IMG/VR virus record: IMGVR_UViG_3300033153_009749
Span: 1-37,238 of that record
Origin: a virus
Reading direction: 5' to 3' (one strand)
DNA length: 37,238 bases
Within the stretch, counting starts at the first letter, position 1, and each line of letters starts with the position of its first letter. The translations under genes and the position numbers were made by a program. Below the pieces are notes generated by a model, which worked only from the letters and a program-made list of their open reading frames with translations, had not been told where the DNA came from and ran no database searches. This document shows positions 30,806-37,238 of the stretch, one piece after another.

Positions 30806-31923
30806 AGTTTTTAGCCAAACTCCAGAATATGGCTGCTTCTGAAATAATGAATGTTATACCCTCTGAAATATACCATGAGATAAAAGAAAAAGACCCTAAT
30901 CCTGTATTTAGAGCTTATGTCATAGGCCATGAAGGGGAGGCAACTGGAAAGCAGGTCGGAGGTTGGCAGGTCGTTAAAAATTGGTTTTCTTCTGCTATTA
31001 AAAAAATAGTGGATAAGCTTCAGTTCGGAACAAAATTATTTCATGGCCATAATTTAGACTCAAGCCATGAAGGCCGGCAGCCTATAGGAGAGATTGTCGG
31101 CAAGGCTTTAAAAAAGGTGGAAAATAAGTTATCTGCAATAGGGATAGCTTATATATATCCAGAATATCGAGGTATGCCTTTGGATGTGGCATCCATTGAG
31201 GCAAACATCAATATTAGTCCTTCTAAAGATAGTGTAGAAGCTATTGATGTGAAGGACATAACAGGGATTGCCTTAGGCAATTCAGCGATCGAAAAGCCGG
31301 GATTTGCGAATGCCACGCTTTTATCCCAGATCCAGGCTTTTGCGTATAATCGATCCCAACAACAATTTAACAAGGGAGGCGATACAATGCCAACGCTCAG
31401 TGAAATAAGAAAATTTGTGAGCGATGAAGGCATAAGCCCGAATGAAATATTTGGGCGTGATGCTTTAATCGATGATCCTGTAGTAAAGGGTTACACAAAG
31501 GAAAGAATCAAAGAAGAAGTTGCAGGTGAATATGCCGGCAGGAAACGAAAAGAAGAAGCTCTGCAGAAATCCAAAGAAGAATGGGAAAAAGAGAAAAAGG
31601 AACTTGAAGAGGAGATAAAAAAACTTCAATCTGAATCTGCTAAAGTAAAGGCTACTGATCTTTTTGACACAAAAGCTAAAGAACGGAAACTTGATGAGAG
31701 GCAAATACGGTTTATAGAGAACAAGAAAGAAAGTTTTGCCCCAAAAGACCCTGATAAGCTGGAAAAAGAGGTAGATGAGTTTATGGATTCTGTACTTGAG
31801 GAATACAAATCTACTGCTGAGATTTTTGGAGTAAAAGAAGAGGACAAGACGGACTCTAAGGGCGGATCAGAACCCGGAAGCGATACAGGATCAAGCGATG
31901 ACAACGAGCTTATCCCCGATTAA
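30802..31923 (+). CDS. Prohead protease-scaffold fusion
   Basis: A 373-aa protein. Residues about 30-180 resemble a phage prohead protease ('FRAYVIGHEGEATG', 'LFHGHNLDSSHEGRQPIGEI', 'EANINISPS'). Residues 196-330 begin a scaffold-like region with a long Lys/Glu coiled coil, and 331-373 form an acidic Ser/Gly tail. An internal start with a strong ribosome site (31387) would make the scaffold alone, as in lambda C/Nu3. Catalytic residues cannot be fixed by eye; His/Ser in 'FHGHN...SSHE' are candidates. Confidence 0.8.
   Translation: MKFLAKLQNMAASEIMNVIPSEIYHEIKEKDPNPVFRAYVIGHEGEATGKQVGGWQVVKNWFSSAIKKIVDKLQFGTKLFHGHNLDSSHEGRQPIGEIVGKALKKVENKLSAIGIAYIYPEYRGMPLDVASIEANINISPSKDSVEAIDVKDITGIALGNSAIEKPGFANATLLSQIQAFAYNRSQQQFNKGGDTMPTLSEIRKFVSDEGISPNEIFGRDALIDDPVVKGYTKERIKEEVAGEYAGRKRKEEALQKSKEEWEKEKKELEEEIKKLQSESAKVKATDLFDTKAKERKLDERQIRFIENKKESFAPKDPDKLEKEVDEFMDSVLEEYKSTAEIFGVKEEDKTDSKGGSEPGSDTGSSDDNELIPD
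31387..31923 (+). CDS. Nested scaffold protein (internal start)
   Basis: ATG 31387 is in frame with the protease gene and preceded by GGGAGG (31374-31379) at 7-nt spacing, a better site than most real starts here. It would yield 178 residues beginning 'PTLSEIRKFVSDEGI', followed by the coiled coil and acidic tail. Independent internal initiation of the scaffold is known from lambda Nu3. Confidence 0.7.
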   Translation: MPTLSEIRKFVSDEGISPNEIFGRDALIDDPVVKGYTKERIKEEVAGEYAGRKRKEEALQKSKEEWEKEKKELEEEIKKLQSESAKVKATDLFDTKAKERKLDERQIRFIENKKESFAPKDPDKLEKEVDEFMDSVLEEYKSTAEIFGVKEEDKTDSKGGSEPGSDTGSSDDNELIPD

Positions 31924-31947
31924 TGGGGACAGGCTGCGTACAGTCGG

Positions 31948-31969
31948 CAGGTGAAATATTAAGCACCTG
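31948..31969 (+). other. Small intergenic hairpin before the decoration gene
   Basis: CAGGTG (31948-31953) pairs with CACCTG (31964-31969) around a 10-nt loop in the 78-nt gap between scaffold and decoration genes. It has no U-tract and may influence mRNA processing. Confidence 0.4.
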
Positions 31970-32001
31970 GGCGAAAACAAATCAATTAAACGGAGGCTAT
32001 A

Positions 32002-32418
32002 ATGGCTCAATTTTTAAGAACAGCCACTCCAATGGGAGATTGGCGGAGTTTTAAGTTCACCCATGCTGAATCAGGCGTTGCATATGAAGAAGGAAAGCTG
32101 TATAAGATCGAGGATACAGTTGGCGTTCTGATGCTTGATATTCAGTATTCAGCTGCTGGGTGTAAAGAGAACAAAGAGATAACAGTTGGCGATGAAGGTG
32201 TTCTGATTTACCATGCTGAGAAAATCATGGTGTACAAAGAGACTGGATCAGGGAATAGTTTTCTGCCTGGTGATAAGATTTATTGGTCAGGGACGCAGGG
32301 TGCTTCTGTGACCCCTAACAGCTCAAGCGGTTATCTGTGGATCGGAGTTTGCGTTAAAGCAGCCGCCGAAGATGCCACTCAGGTCATGATTGACCTAAAA
32401 GGCGATAAGGCTACTTAA
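32002..32418 (+). CDS. Head decoration protein (DUF2190-like)
   Basis: A 138-aa beta-rich protein behind ACGGAGG: 'GKLYKIEDTVGVLM', 'TVGDEGVLIYHAEKIMV', 'LPGDKIYW' and 'YLWIGVCVKAAAEDATQVMI'. This is the pattern of capsid decoration proteins of the DUF2190/gpD type, which stabilise the expanded shell. It is directly upstream of the capsid gene. Confidence 0.8.
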   Translation: MAQFLRTATPMGDWRSFKFTHAESGVAYEEGKLYKIEDTVGVLMLDIQYSAAGCKENKEITVGDEGVLIYHAEKIMVYKETGSGNSFLPGDKIYWSGTQGASVTPNSSSGYLWIGVCVKAAAEDATQVMIDLKGDKAT

Positions 32419-32429
32419 GGAGGTAGAAA

Positions 32430-33497
32430 ATGAGAGGACAAATAATAAAAGACTGGACAAAAGTTAATCCTGATAAGCTTTTTGGTCCCAATAAAGACCC
32501 TGAGCATCAGAGAAAAGTCATGGATGCACTTCAGTTCTTTTTTGCACTTCCTAATAGGACTATCCCCCCTAAATTCAGAGACAACAAAAAATTCCTTGAA
32601 AAGAAGAAGGAATTCAATGAAATCCAAGCTCAGTATTTTGCCACGCTGAACGACTTCCCTGCTACAGCAAAAGAGGCGATTGAAAAGTATCACGAGATGG
32701 ACATCTATGATAATGGATATGAAGCCATTTTTAACATGAGAGATTATACAGGCTCAAGAAGGGATGGCTTTGCTGTTGATACCGTAACAAGCACATTGAC
32801 ATTTAAGAAGATGCTCACAGGTGAAAAGCTGGAAGTCTATCAGATGTCAGGAGACAGAGAGTATGTGTTTTTTGACTACTATGGCGGAGCTTTAGGCTGG
32901 GATAGGAAGCTGTTTGAAAATCAGGACTGGTGGACGCTCGAAGAAAATGCGATTGAGTTTCGGAACGAGGCTTTCCGGATAAAGGCGGCTACTTATTACG
33001 CCTTGATTGAAGCGGTAGCAACTCTTAAAGCAGATATAGCATGGCAGGCTTCACCTGATGCTTTGGCAGCAGGGACAAGAGGATATCAGGCTCAGAGAGA
33101 TGCTGCTACGATGAATCTTGCGGCACAGACTATTCTTTTGGCTTGCCAGACAAAAGGCTTTGGGATTTCTGCTCAAAACGCCTCGTTCATTGTCCTTGCA
33201 CCTATTCAGCTGAGAGGGCGGATCAAGAGAGCTTTGGGCGTCAATTATGACAATGTTACAGGCTCCACTCCAGTTATAGATTACAATTTCACTCCTATTA
33301 TAACCACGATGCTGACTGTTACAGATCATTATTGGGTAATACTCCCCAAGAGGAAAATCGTTGGCGGAGATCGGATGGATCTTGTTACATATGCAGACTT
33401 TGATATTCTTTCTAGGACAGACACAGTGGCAGGCTGGATGGCTTTTGCAGGAGCTATTGCAGACACAGACCAGCTGGAACGTTGCGATACTGCATAA
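32430..33497 (+). CDS. Major capsid protein
   Basis: A 355-aa protein behind AAGGAGG. Content and place suit an HK97-fold major capsid protein: a helical charged N-terminal arm, 'TSTLTFKKMLTGEKLEVYQM' (E-loop/P-domain region), 'LGWDRKLFENQDWW', a long spine-like helix with 'ATYYALIEAVATLKADIAW', and late beta strands. It resembles the Mu gpT/uncharacterised siphovirus group more than HK97 itself. It is the last head gene before the glycan cassette. Confidence 0.85.
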   Translation: MRGQIIKDWTKVNPDKLFGPNKDPEHQRKVMDALQFFFALPNRTIPPKFRDNKKFLEKKKEFNEIQAQYFATLNDFPATAKEAIEKYHEMDIYDNGYEAIFNMRDYTGSRRDGFAVDTVTSTLTFKKMLTGEKLEVYQMSGDREYVFFDYYGGALGWDRKLFENQDWWTLEENAIEFRNEAFRIKAATYYALIEAVATLKADIAWQASPDALAAGTRGYQAQRDAATMNLAAQTILLACQTKGFGISAQNASFIVLAPIQLRGRIKRALGVNYDNVTGSTPVIDYNFTPIITTMLTVTDHYWVILPKRKIVGGDRMDLVTYADFDILSRTDTVAGWMAFAGAIADTDQLERCDTA

Positions 33498-33516
33498 AAT
33501 TGACTCAGAAACAAAA

Positions 33517-33564
33517 GGGGAAATATTTTTTGGGGGGCAATTTAAACTCCAGCCCCCCTTCCCC
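33517..33564 (+). terminator. Long GC hairpin after the capsid gene
   Basis: GGGGGGC (33532-33538) pairs with GCCCCCC (33552-33558) around a 13-nt loop. Outer GGGGAA (33517-33522) can pair with TTCCCC (33559-33564) across a 9-nt bulge. No clean U-tract follows (CTCCTTTG), so it may be a weak terminator or a 3'-end stabiliser that keeps capsid mRNA in excess of the cassette downstream. Confidence 0.55.
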
Positions 33565-33587
33565 TCCTTTGTCATCAGATTGGAATC

Positions 33588-35012
33588 ATGATGTCTAAAA
33601 TAACGACTAGAGATAAAAGAGTCCAGGAGATAATTAACCGCAGGAATCTTATAAACCAGCAACAGACTGCCTGGGCTGAAATAAAACGAATCGGCAATAT
33701 TACACACAAGACAACTGGTGTGGGATACAGGCGGTATATTCCACCTGAAGACCGCCTTTTGTCCTCTGAGCTTAAAGATGGGGAATGGAAAGGCCAGCGG
33801 TGTTTTATCATAGGCGGAGGCTCTAGTTTAAAGGATTTTGATTTTTCAAGGCTGAAGAATGAGCTTACTATTGGTATTAACAGAGCGTATGAGAAGATAG
33901 ACTGCACTATTAATTTTGCTATGGATAAGAGATTTTTTAACTGGCTTTATCAAGGGCGGTTAGGTGAAGAAGCTAAAGAGAGATGGGACAAATACAGAGG
34001 TTATAAAGTATGGATAAACGCTTATGGGTATAAATACCCGGAAGATATTTTTATGGTGCCTAGTATAGGGAACGATGGATTTTCCTGGTCTTTAAAAGAT
34101 GGTCTGTCAACTGGCAAGGCTAATCCGATTTATCTTTTAGGATATGACATGAGGGGAAAGAACGGAAAGCAGTCCTGGTGGCATAAAGGTTATCCTGAAC
34201 CGCAGGGAGAGAACGTCTATAAATCATTTATAAATAGGTTTGAGAAAATAGCCCCTGAGCTTAAAAAAAGAGGAATTAAAGTTATAAACCTTAATCCTCA
34301 TTCAGCACTTAAATGTTTTGAGTTTGATAAATTCAATAATATAGAGAAAATCAAACATCCGGTTATCATATCATTTTACACAACAGAAACGGGCTATGAA
34401 AAGGAAATAGAAAGGCTTAATGATTCCTTAAGACGCTTTAACCTTGAACATAAAACATACAGCTTTGAACCTACGGGAACATGGAGAGAAAATCTTAATT
34501 ACAAATCAAAGACTATCCTTATGGCACTGGATGAATTTAAAGACCGGGATATCGTATTTGTTGATGCAGACGCCATAATAAAACGCTCTCCATTTCTTTT
34601 TACAAAGCTTTCGGAGAGAGAAGAGCATCATATAGCAGCTCATTTTTATGAATATTCCCCTCGTTCTGGGGATGCGAACGAACTTTTAAGCGGCACGCTT
34701 TGGATCCGAAACTCTGCAAAAGGGCGTAAACTCATAAAAACATGGCATAATATAGCACTTAAAAAATCAAACGTAAGGCATCAAAAATGTTTAAAATTGG
34801 CTATGATCGAAATGATTAAAAAGGGACAGCTTAAAAAAAGCGATATATATAAACTCCCGTTTTCTTATACCTGTATTTGGGATTATCCGCAGGCTAAAAC
34901 ATGCGAGCCCGTAATCATGCATTATCAGGCATCCCGAAAACTTAGAAAAGAGGTAGGCTATGGCATAAACCTTATAAAGCCGAATCAGATAGATAGGACG
35001 GTGGAAATATGA
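33588..35012 (+). CDS. Two-domain sugar-modification protein (DUF115-like plus GT-A)
   Basis: A 474-aa protein. The N-terminal half contains 'CFIIGGGSSLKDFDF' (72-86) and 'IGINRAY', the DUF115/MptE-like and sialyltransferase-like loop, with 'IYLLGYDMRG' further on. The C-terminal half, from about 257, is a glycosyltransferase-A-like domain with 'DIVFVDADAIIKRSP' (DAD at 326-328) as metal/nucleotide-sugar site. ATG 33588 or 33591 has only a weak GGAA site, so it may be translated poorly. It probably transfers sugar onto a virion or host-surface target. ATGA overlap with the next gene. Confidence 0.65.
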   Translation: MMSKITTRDKRVQEIINRRNLINQQQTAWAEIKRIGNITHKTTGVGYRRYIPPEDRLLSSELKDGEWKGQRCFIIGGGSSLKDFDFSRLKNELTIGINRAYEKIDCTINFAMDKRFFNWLYQGRLGEEAKERWDKYRGYKVWINAYGYKYPEDIFMVPSIGNDGFSWSLKDGLSTGKANPIYLLGYDMRGKNGKQSWWHKGYPEPQGENVYKSFINRFEKIAPELKKRGIKVINLNPHSALKCFEFDKFNNIEKIKHPVIISFYTTETGYEKEIERLNDSLRRFNLEHKTYSFEPTGTWRENLNYKSKTILMALDEFKDRDIVFVDADAIIKRSPFLFTKLSEREEHHIAAHFYEYSPRSGDANELLSGTLWIRNSAKGRKLIKTWHNIALKKSNVRHQKCLKLAMIEMIKKGQLKKSDIYKLPFSYTCIWDYPQAKTCEPVIMHYQASRKLRKEVGYGINLIKPNQIDRTVEI

Positions 35013-35566
35013 AAATCAGCGTTGTGATTGTAACTTATAGACGTTTGGAAAGATTGGAAATGATAATGAATTCCCCAGACCCAGGGAACAAAGTACGCCA
35101 TGCTGTAGCTACGCTTACAAATGGAGACCTGGTCATAAAAGCTGATGACGATATCCTTCCAAAGTCAGGGCTTGCAGATGATTTTATTAAATGGCATAAG
35201 ACACTAGGGGATTGCGTGACCGGAGTTCATGGTCGAACTTTTGAGGGAGTGGATTATTACAGAGACACAACTCTTTATGCAGGGCATATGTTGAGAGAGC
35301 CGAAAAAGGTGGATTTTCTTGGAGTTATAACCTGTGCTTCCAGGAAATGCTTGGCTATGGATTTAAGGGGCTGTCTTACTCCGATTGAAGATATTTACTG
35401 GCATAATTATAAATATCCTGAAGTGCCGAAATATGTAATACCGACAAAAAATTATAATAACCGGCTTCCTGAGTCAAAGGATGCACAAAGACTCTGCGGA
35501 AATAAGGAAATGCGAAAGATAAGGCGTGATTATTATAAAAAAATATATTTGAGGAACTATAGATGA
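35009..35566 (+). CDS. Short family-2-type glycosyltransferase
   Basis: A 185-aa protein: 'ISVVIVTYRRLERL' (3-16) is the GT2 nucleotide-binding start and 'LVIKADDDILPKSG' (DDD 46-48) the metal motif. The stretch between them is unusually short ('MNSPDPGNKVRHAVATL'), and the whole domain is smaller than typical GT2 (about 230-300 aa). Overlaps its neighbours by ATGA. Confidence 0.7.
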   Translation: MKISVVIVTYRRLERLEMIMNSPDPGNKVRHAVATLTNGDLVIKADDDILPKSGLADDFIKWHKTLGDCVTGVHGRTFEGVDYYRDTTLYAGHMLREPKKVDFLGVITCASRKCLAMDLRGCLTPIEDIYWHNYKYPEVPKYVIPTKNYNNRLPESKDAQRLCGNKEMRKIRRDYYKKIYLRNYR

Positions 35567-36255
35567 AAAGGAAACTTGTATTCTGGACAGCGTTTAATTC
35601 TTACCAAAGCTCTAAGCTTTTACGGGAACTGCCTGAAGGTTCGATTCATCCTGTAAAGACCATGAAATGGACAAAAAGGCGGGCTAGGCTCTGGCAGAAA
35701 TATACTCTTTCTTCTATCTTGAACCAAACATATGAGGATTTTCTTTATATCATACTTCTAGACCCGGCTCTAAAAGACATGACAAGGCGCGTGCTTCCCC
35801 ATAGACCGGATAAGCGTATCATTTATGCTTATAAAGACAGACCGCATCTTATGAGGCTTCAGGAATATGATGAAATAGTCATGGCTCTTATTGATGCTGA
35901 TGATATGTACTCCAAAGATGCCGGGGAAATAATGATGCAGTGTAAGTCTAAGTGGATGTATTTTAAGCATGGGTATGCTCTAAATATAAAAAATAGTAAG
36001 TTTTATGAATATGATACGATTGGGACAGGGCCTTTTTGGGCTAGACGGATTAACCCTAAAGAACTTAAAAGGTTTGATAGAGACAAACGCCACCCAACGC
36101 ATAAAGCAGTAATAAAGCAGGACCCAGAGGAGCTTCCAGCCGGCAATTTCTGTGTATTACTGCATGATATCAATACTTCTTCAAGACCGGATATGCGTTA
36201 TGTTATAAAGAAAAGAGCTGATATATCAGTTCTAAAAAAGGAGTTCGGACAATGA
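35563..36255 (+). CDS. Glycosyltransferase, putative rhamnosyltransferase-like
   Basis: A 230-aa protein with 'RARLWQKYTLSSILNQTYED' (40-59), 'LIDADDMY' (109-116) and 'GTGPFWARR'. The layout matches the short bacterial/phage rhamnosyltransferase-like (GT-A) family. Coupled on both sides by ATGA overlaps, so it is part of one translational unit with its neighbours. Confidence 0.65.
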   Translation: MKRKLVFWTAFNSYQSSKLLRELPEGSIHPVKTMKWTKRRARLWQKYTLSSILNQTYEDFLYIILLDPALKDMTRRVLPHRPDKRIIYAYKDRPHLMRLQEYDEIVMALIDADDMYSKDAGEIMMQCKSKWMYFKHGYALNIKNSKFYEYDTIGTGPFWARRINPKELKRFDRDKRHPTHKAVIKQDPEELPAGNFCVLLHDINTSSRPDMRYVIKKRADISVLKKEFGQ

Positions 36256-37145
36256 AATATAGAAAAGACATGGACTTTTTAAAATTAAGAGCAGGCACTA
36301 CGGTTCAGGGCGTGCCTTTGGATCACCCTGTATTCTGGACTGCCTTGAATAGACCCAGAAACAAAATATGGCTTAAAAGAGCAGATGAGATAACTGATTT
36401 TTTACCTGTTTATTTTTGTAAAAATTGCCGGCAAATCGAAGATGGTGCTCACAGGATATTGGCTCTCCATAAAAGAGACGGGAAAAATGCTGTATGCGAT
36501 ATTAAGATTTACAGCAAATGTATTCATCGAAATTCAGGTTATTGGGGATTACTCGAAGCATCGCTTAAAAAGGCTGAGGATAAGGGGGCTAGGCTCCACC
36601 GGCTTGATTACCGCTGGTTAAGAGCTTGTGCAAAAGACAAATGGCCTATTATTCGGAAGGTAGTTAATTTTAAAAACAAAACTGTCTTGGATGTAGGCTG
36701 TCATTGCGGGTATTCAGTTTTAGAAGCAATCCGTTATGGTGCTAAATCAGCAAAAGGAATCGACATCAGGAAGGAGCTTATAAAAGCTGGTGCCAAAGCG
36801 ATAACGATTTTAGGGCTGCATGAATCAGTCTTGTTGACTGAATATGATTGGGAGTCTTATAAACCGGAAAAAACAGATATTGTCATGAGTCTTGGGCTTT
36901 TGCATTATTTTCCGCTTCTTGAATATGAGACGCTTTTCACAAAGCTACTGGATACAGCAAAAGAGACTGTTATCATTGAACTCCGCACTTATGAAAGCAA
37001 TATCAAAGAGCTGACACATAGAGGAAACGTAACAAAGCCTTCTTCAGCATGGCTATATGATAAGTTCGGAGAGAAAGGATTTAAGGTAATAGAGCGATAT
37101 ATAAGAAGGCCTGAAAGGGAGTTATGGATAGCGGAGAGAAAATGA
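36252..37145 (+). CDS. ParB-like / SAM-methyltransferase fusion
   Basis: A 297-aa protein. Residues about 12-90 hold 'FCKNCRQIEDGAHRILAL' (55-72), the ParB/Srx-like 'DGxHR' nucleotide-binding loop. Residues 140-297 are a class I methyltransferase: 'TVLDVGCHCGYSVLEA' (144-159), acidic 'GIDIR' (169-173), then 'DIVMSLGLLHYF'. The combination within a glycosyltransferase run suggests modification of a sugar or nucleotide-sugar, but the ParB-like part is unexpected. ATGA overlaps on both sides. Confidence 0.7.
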   Translation: MKYRKDMDFLKLRAGTTVQGVPLDHPVFWTALNRPRNKIWLKRADEITDFLPVYFCKNCRQIEDGAHRILALHKRDGKNAVCDIKIYSKCIHRNSGYWGLLEASLKKAEDKGARLHRLDYRWLRACAKDKWPIIRKVVNFKNKTVLDVGCHCGYSVLEAIRYGAKSAKGIDIRKELIKAGAKAITILGLHESVLLTEYDWESYKPEKTDIVMSLGLLHYFPLLEYETLFTKLLDTAKETVIIELRTYESNIKELTHRGNVTKPSSAWLYDKFGEKGFKVIERYIRRPERELWIAERK

Positions 37146-37238
37146 AGCATATCATAATTGCAGGGATACCTAGATGCGGGACGACTCTTTTGGCTAGGGC
37201 TGTAGCTGGATTAGAGCCGGCTAAAGTATGGCCTTCAC
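37142..37238 (+). CDS. Sulfotransferase-like protein, N-terminal part
   Basis: ATG 37142 overlaps the previous stop; 32 codons are visible before the window ends. 'IIIAGIPRCGTTLLARAV' matches the 5'-phosphosulfate-binding P-loop (GxPRSGTT) of sulfotransferases at the N-terminus, with Cys in place of Ser. It would transfer sulfate from PAPS to a sugar or protein. The fold beyond this motif is unseen. Confidence 0.6.
   Translation, partial: MKHIIIAGIPRCGTTLLARAVAGLEPAKVWPS

Noticed and set aside
33051-33707. A 218-codon minus-strand frame
   Set aside because: It is antisense to the capsid gene, has no ribosome site or motif, and every supported gene is on the + strand.
1-37238. tRNA genes and insertion sequences
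   Set aside because: No cloverleaf-like segment, transposase motif or terminal inverted repeat was seen by eye.

Overview
The window is almost all of a tailed-phage (siphovirus-type, Caudoviricetes) genome, or a prophage-like contig of one. Every gene I can support lies on the + strand, packed with ATGA/TAATG overlaps and strong AGGAGG-type ribosome binding sites. The DNA is AT-rich. The three clear promoters are sigma70-like (TTGACA, 17 nt spacer, TATAAT-like). A small lipoprotein beside the endolysin hints at a diderm host, but the host cannot be named. The window opens inside a probable tail-tube gene and closes just after the capsid gene and a sugar-modification cassette. The ends therefore look like an arbitrary cut in a circularly permuted or circular genome, with the head-completion and tail-tube genes missing between them.

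Layout: (1) 1-11116, tail: tube C-terminus, tail-assembly chaperone with a -1 frameshift extension, 958-aa tape measure, two paralogous discoidin-like tail proteins flanking a Kelch-like propeller, two hub/baseplate-type proteins, and a tail fibre whose terminal lectin-like domain is split between two frames. (2) 11136-12683: a coiled-coil protein, a compact UDP-sugar-dehydrogenase-like enzyme and a permuted papain/NlpC-like protein. (3) 12775-17772, early region 1: promoters at 12775 and 13641, two small HTH regulators, many tiny genes, a Cas4-like Fe-S nuclease, a gp3-like zinc protein and a YopX protein. (4) 17791-25608, replication and early region 2: a promoter followed by a strongly structured leader RNA, a replication initiator containing three 11-nt iterons, a PP-loop enzyme flanked by a 17-nt direct repeat, a DNA methyltransferase coupled to a nuclease-like protein, small membrane proteins, and a gene bracketed by two 72-nt arrays with GG on a strict 5-nt grid. 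(5) 25720-26816, lysis: M15 endolysin, lipoprotein, membrane proteins. (6) 26813-33497, packaging and head: terminases, portal, protease with nested scaffold, decoration, capsid. (7) 33588-37238: three glycosyltransferase-like genes, a ParB-like/methyltransferase fusion and the start of a sulfotransferase.

How the parts fit: the HTH proteins and promoters would control the early genes. The initiator with iterons, the stand-alone primase zinc finger and the Cas4-like nuclease handle DNA. The late genes build and release the particle. The final cassette plus the sugar dehydrogenase probably modify virion or host-surface glycans. The signals I consider least explained are the paired GG-pentamer arrays (24148-24219, 24827-24898) and the leader RNA at 17826-17930.
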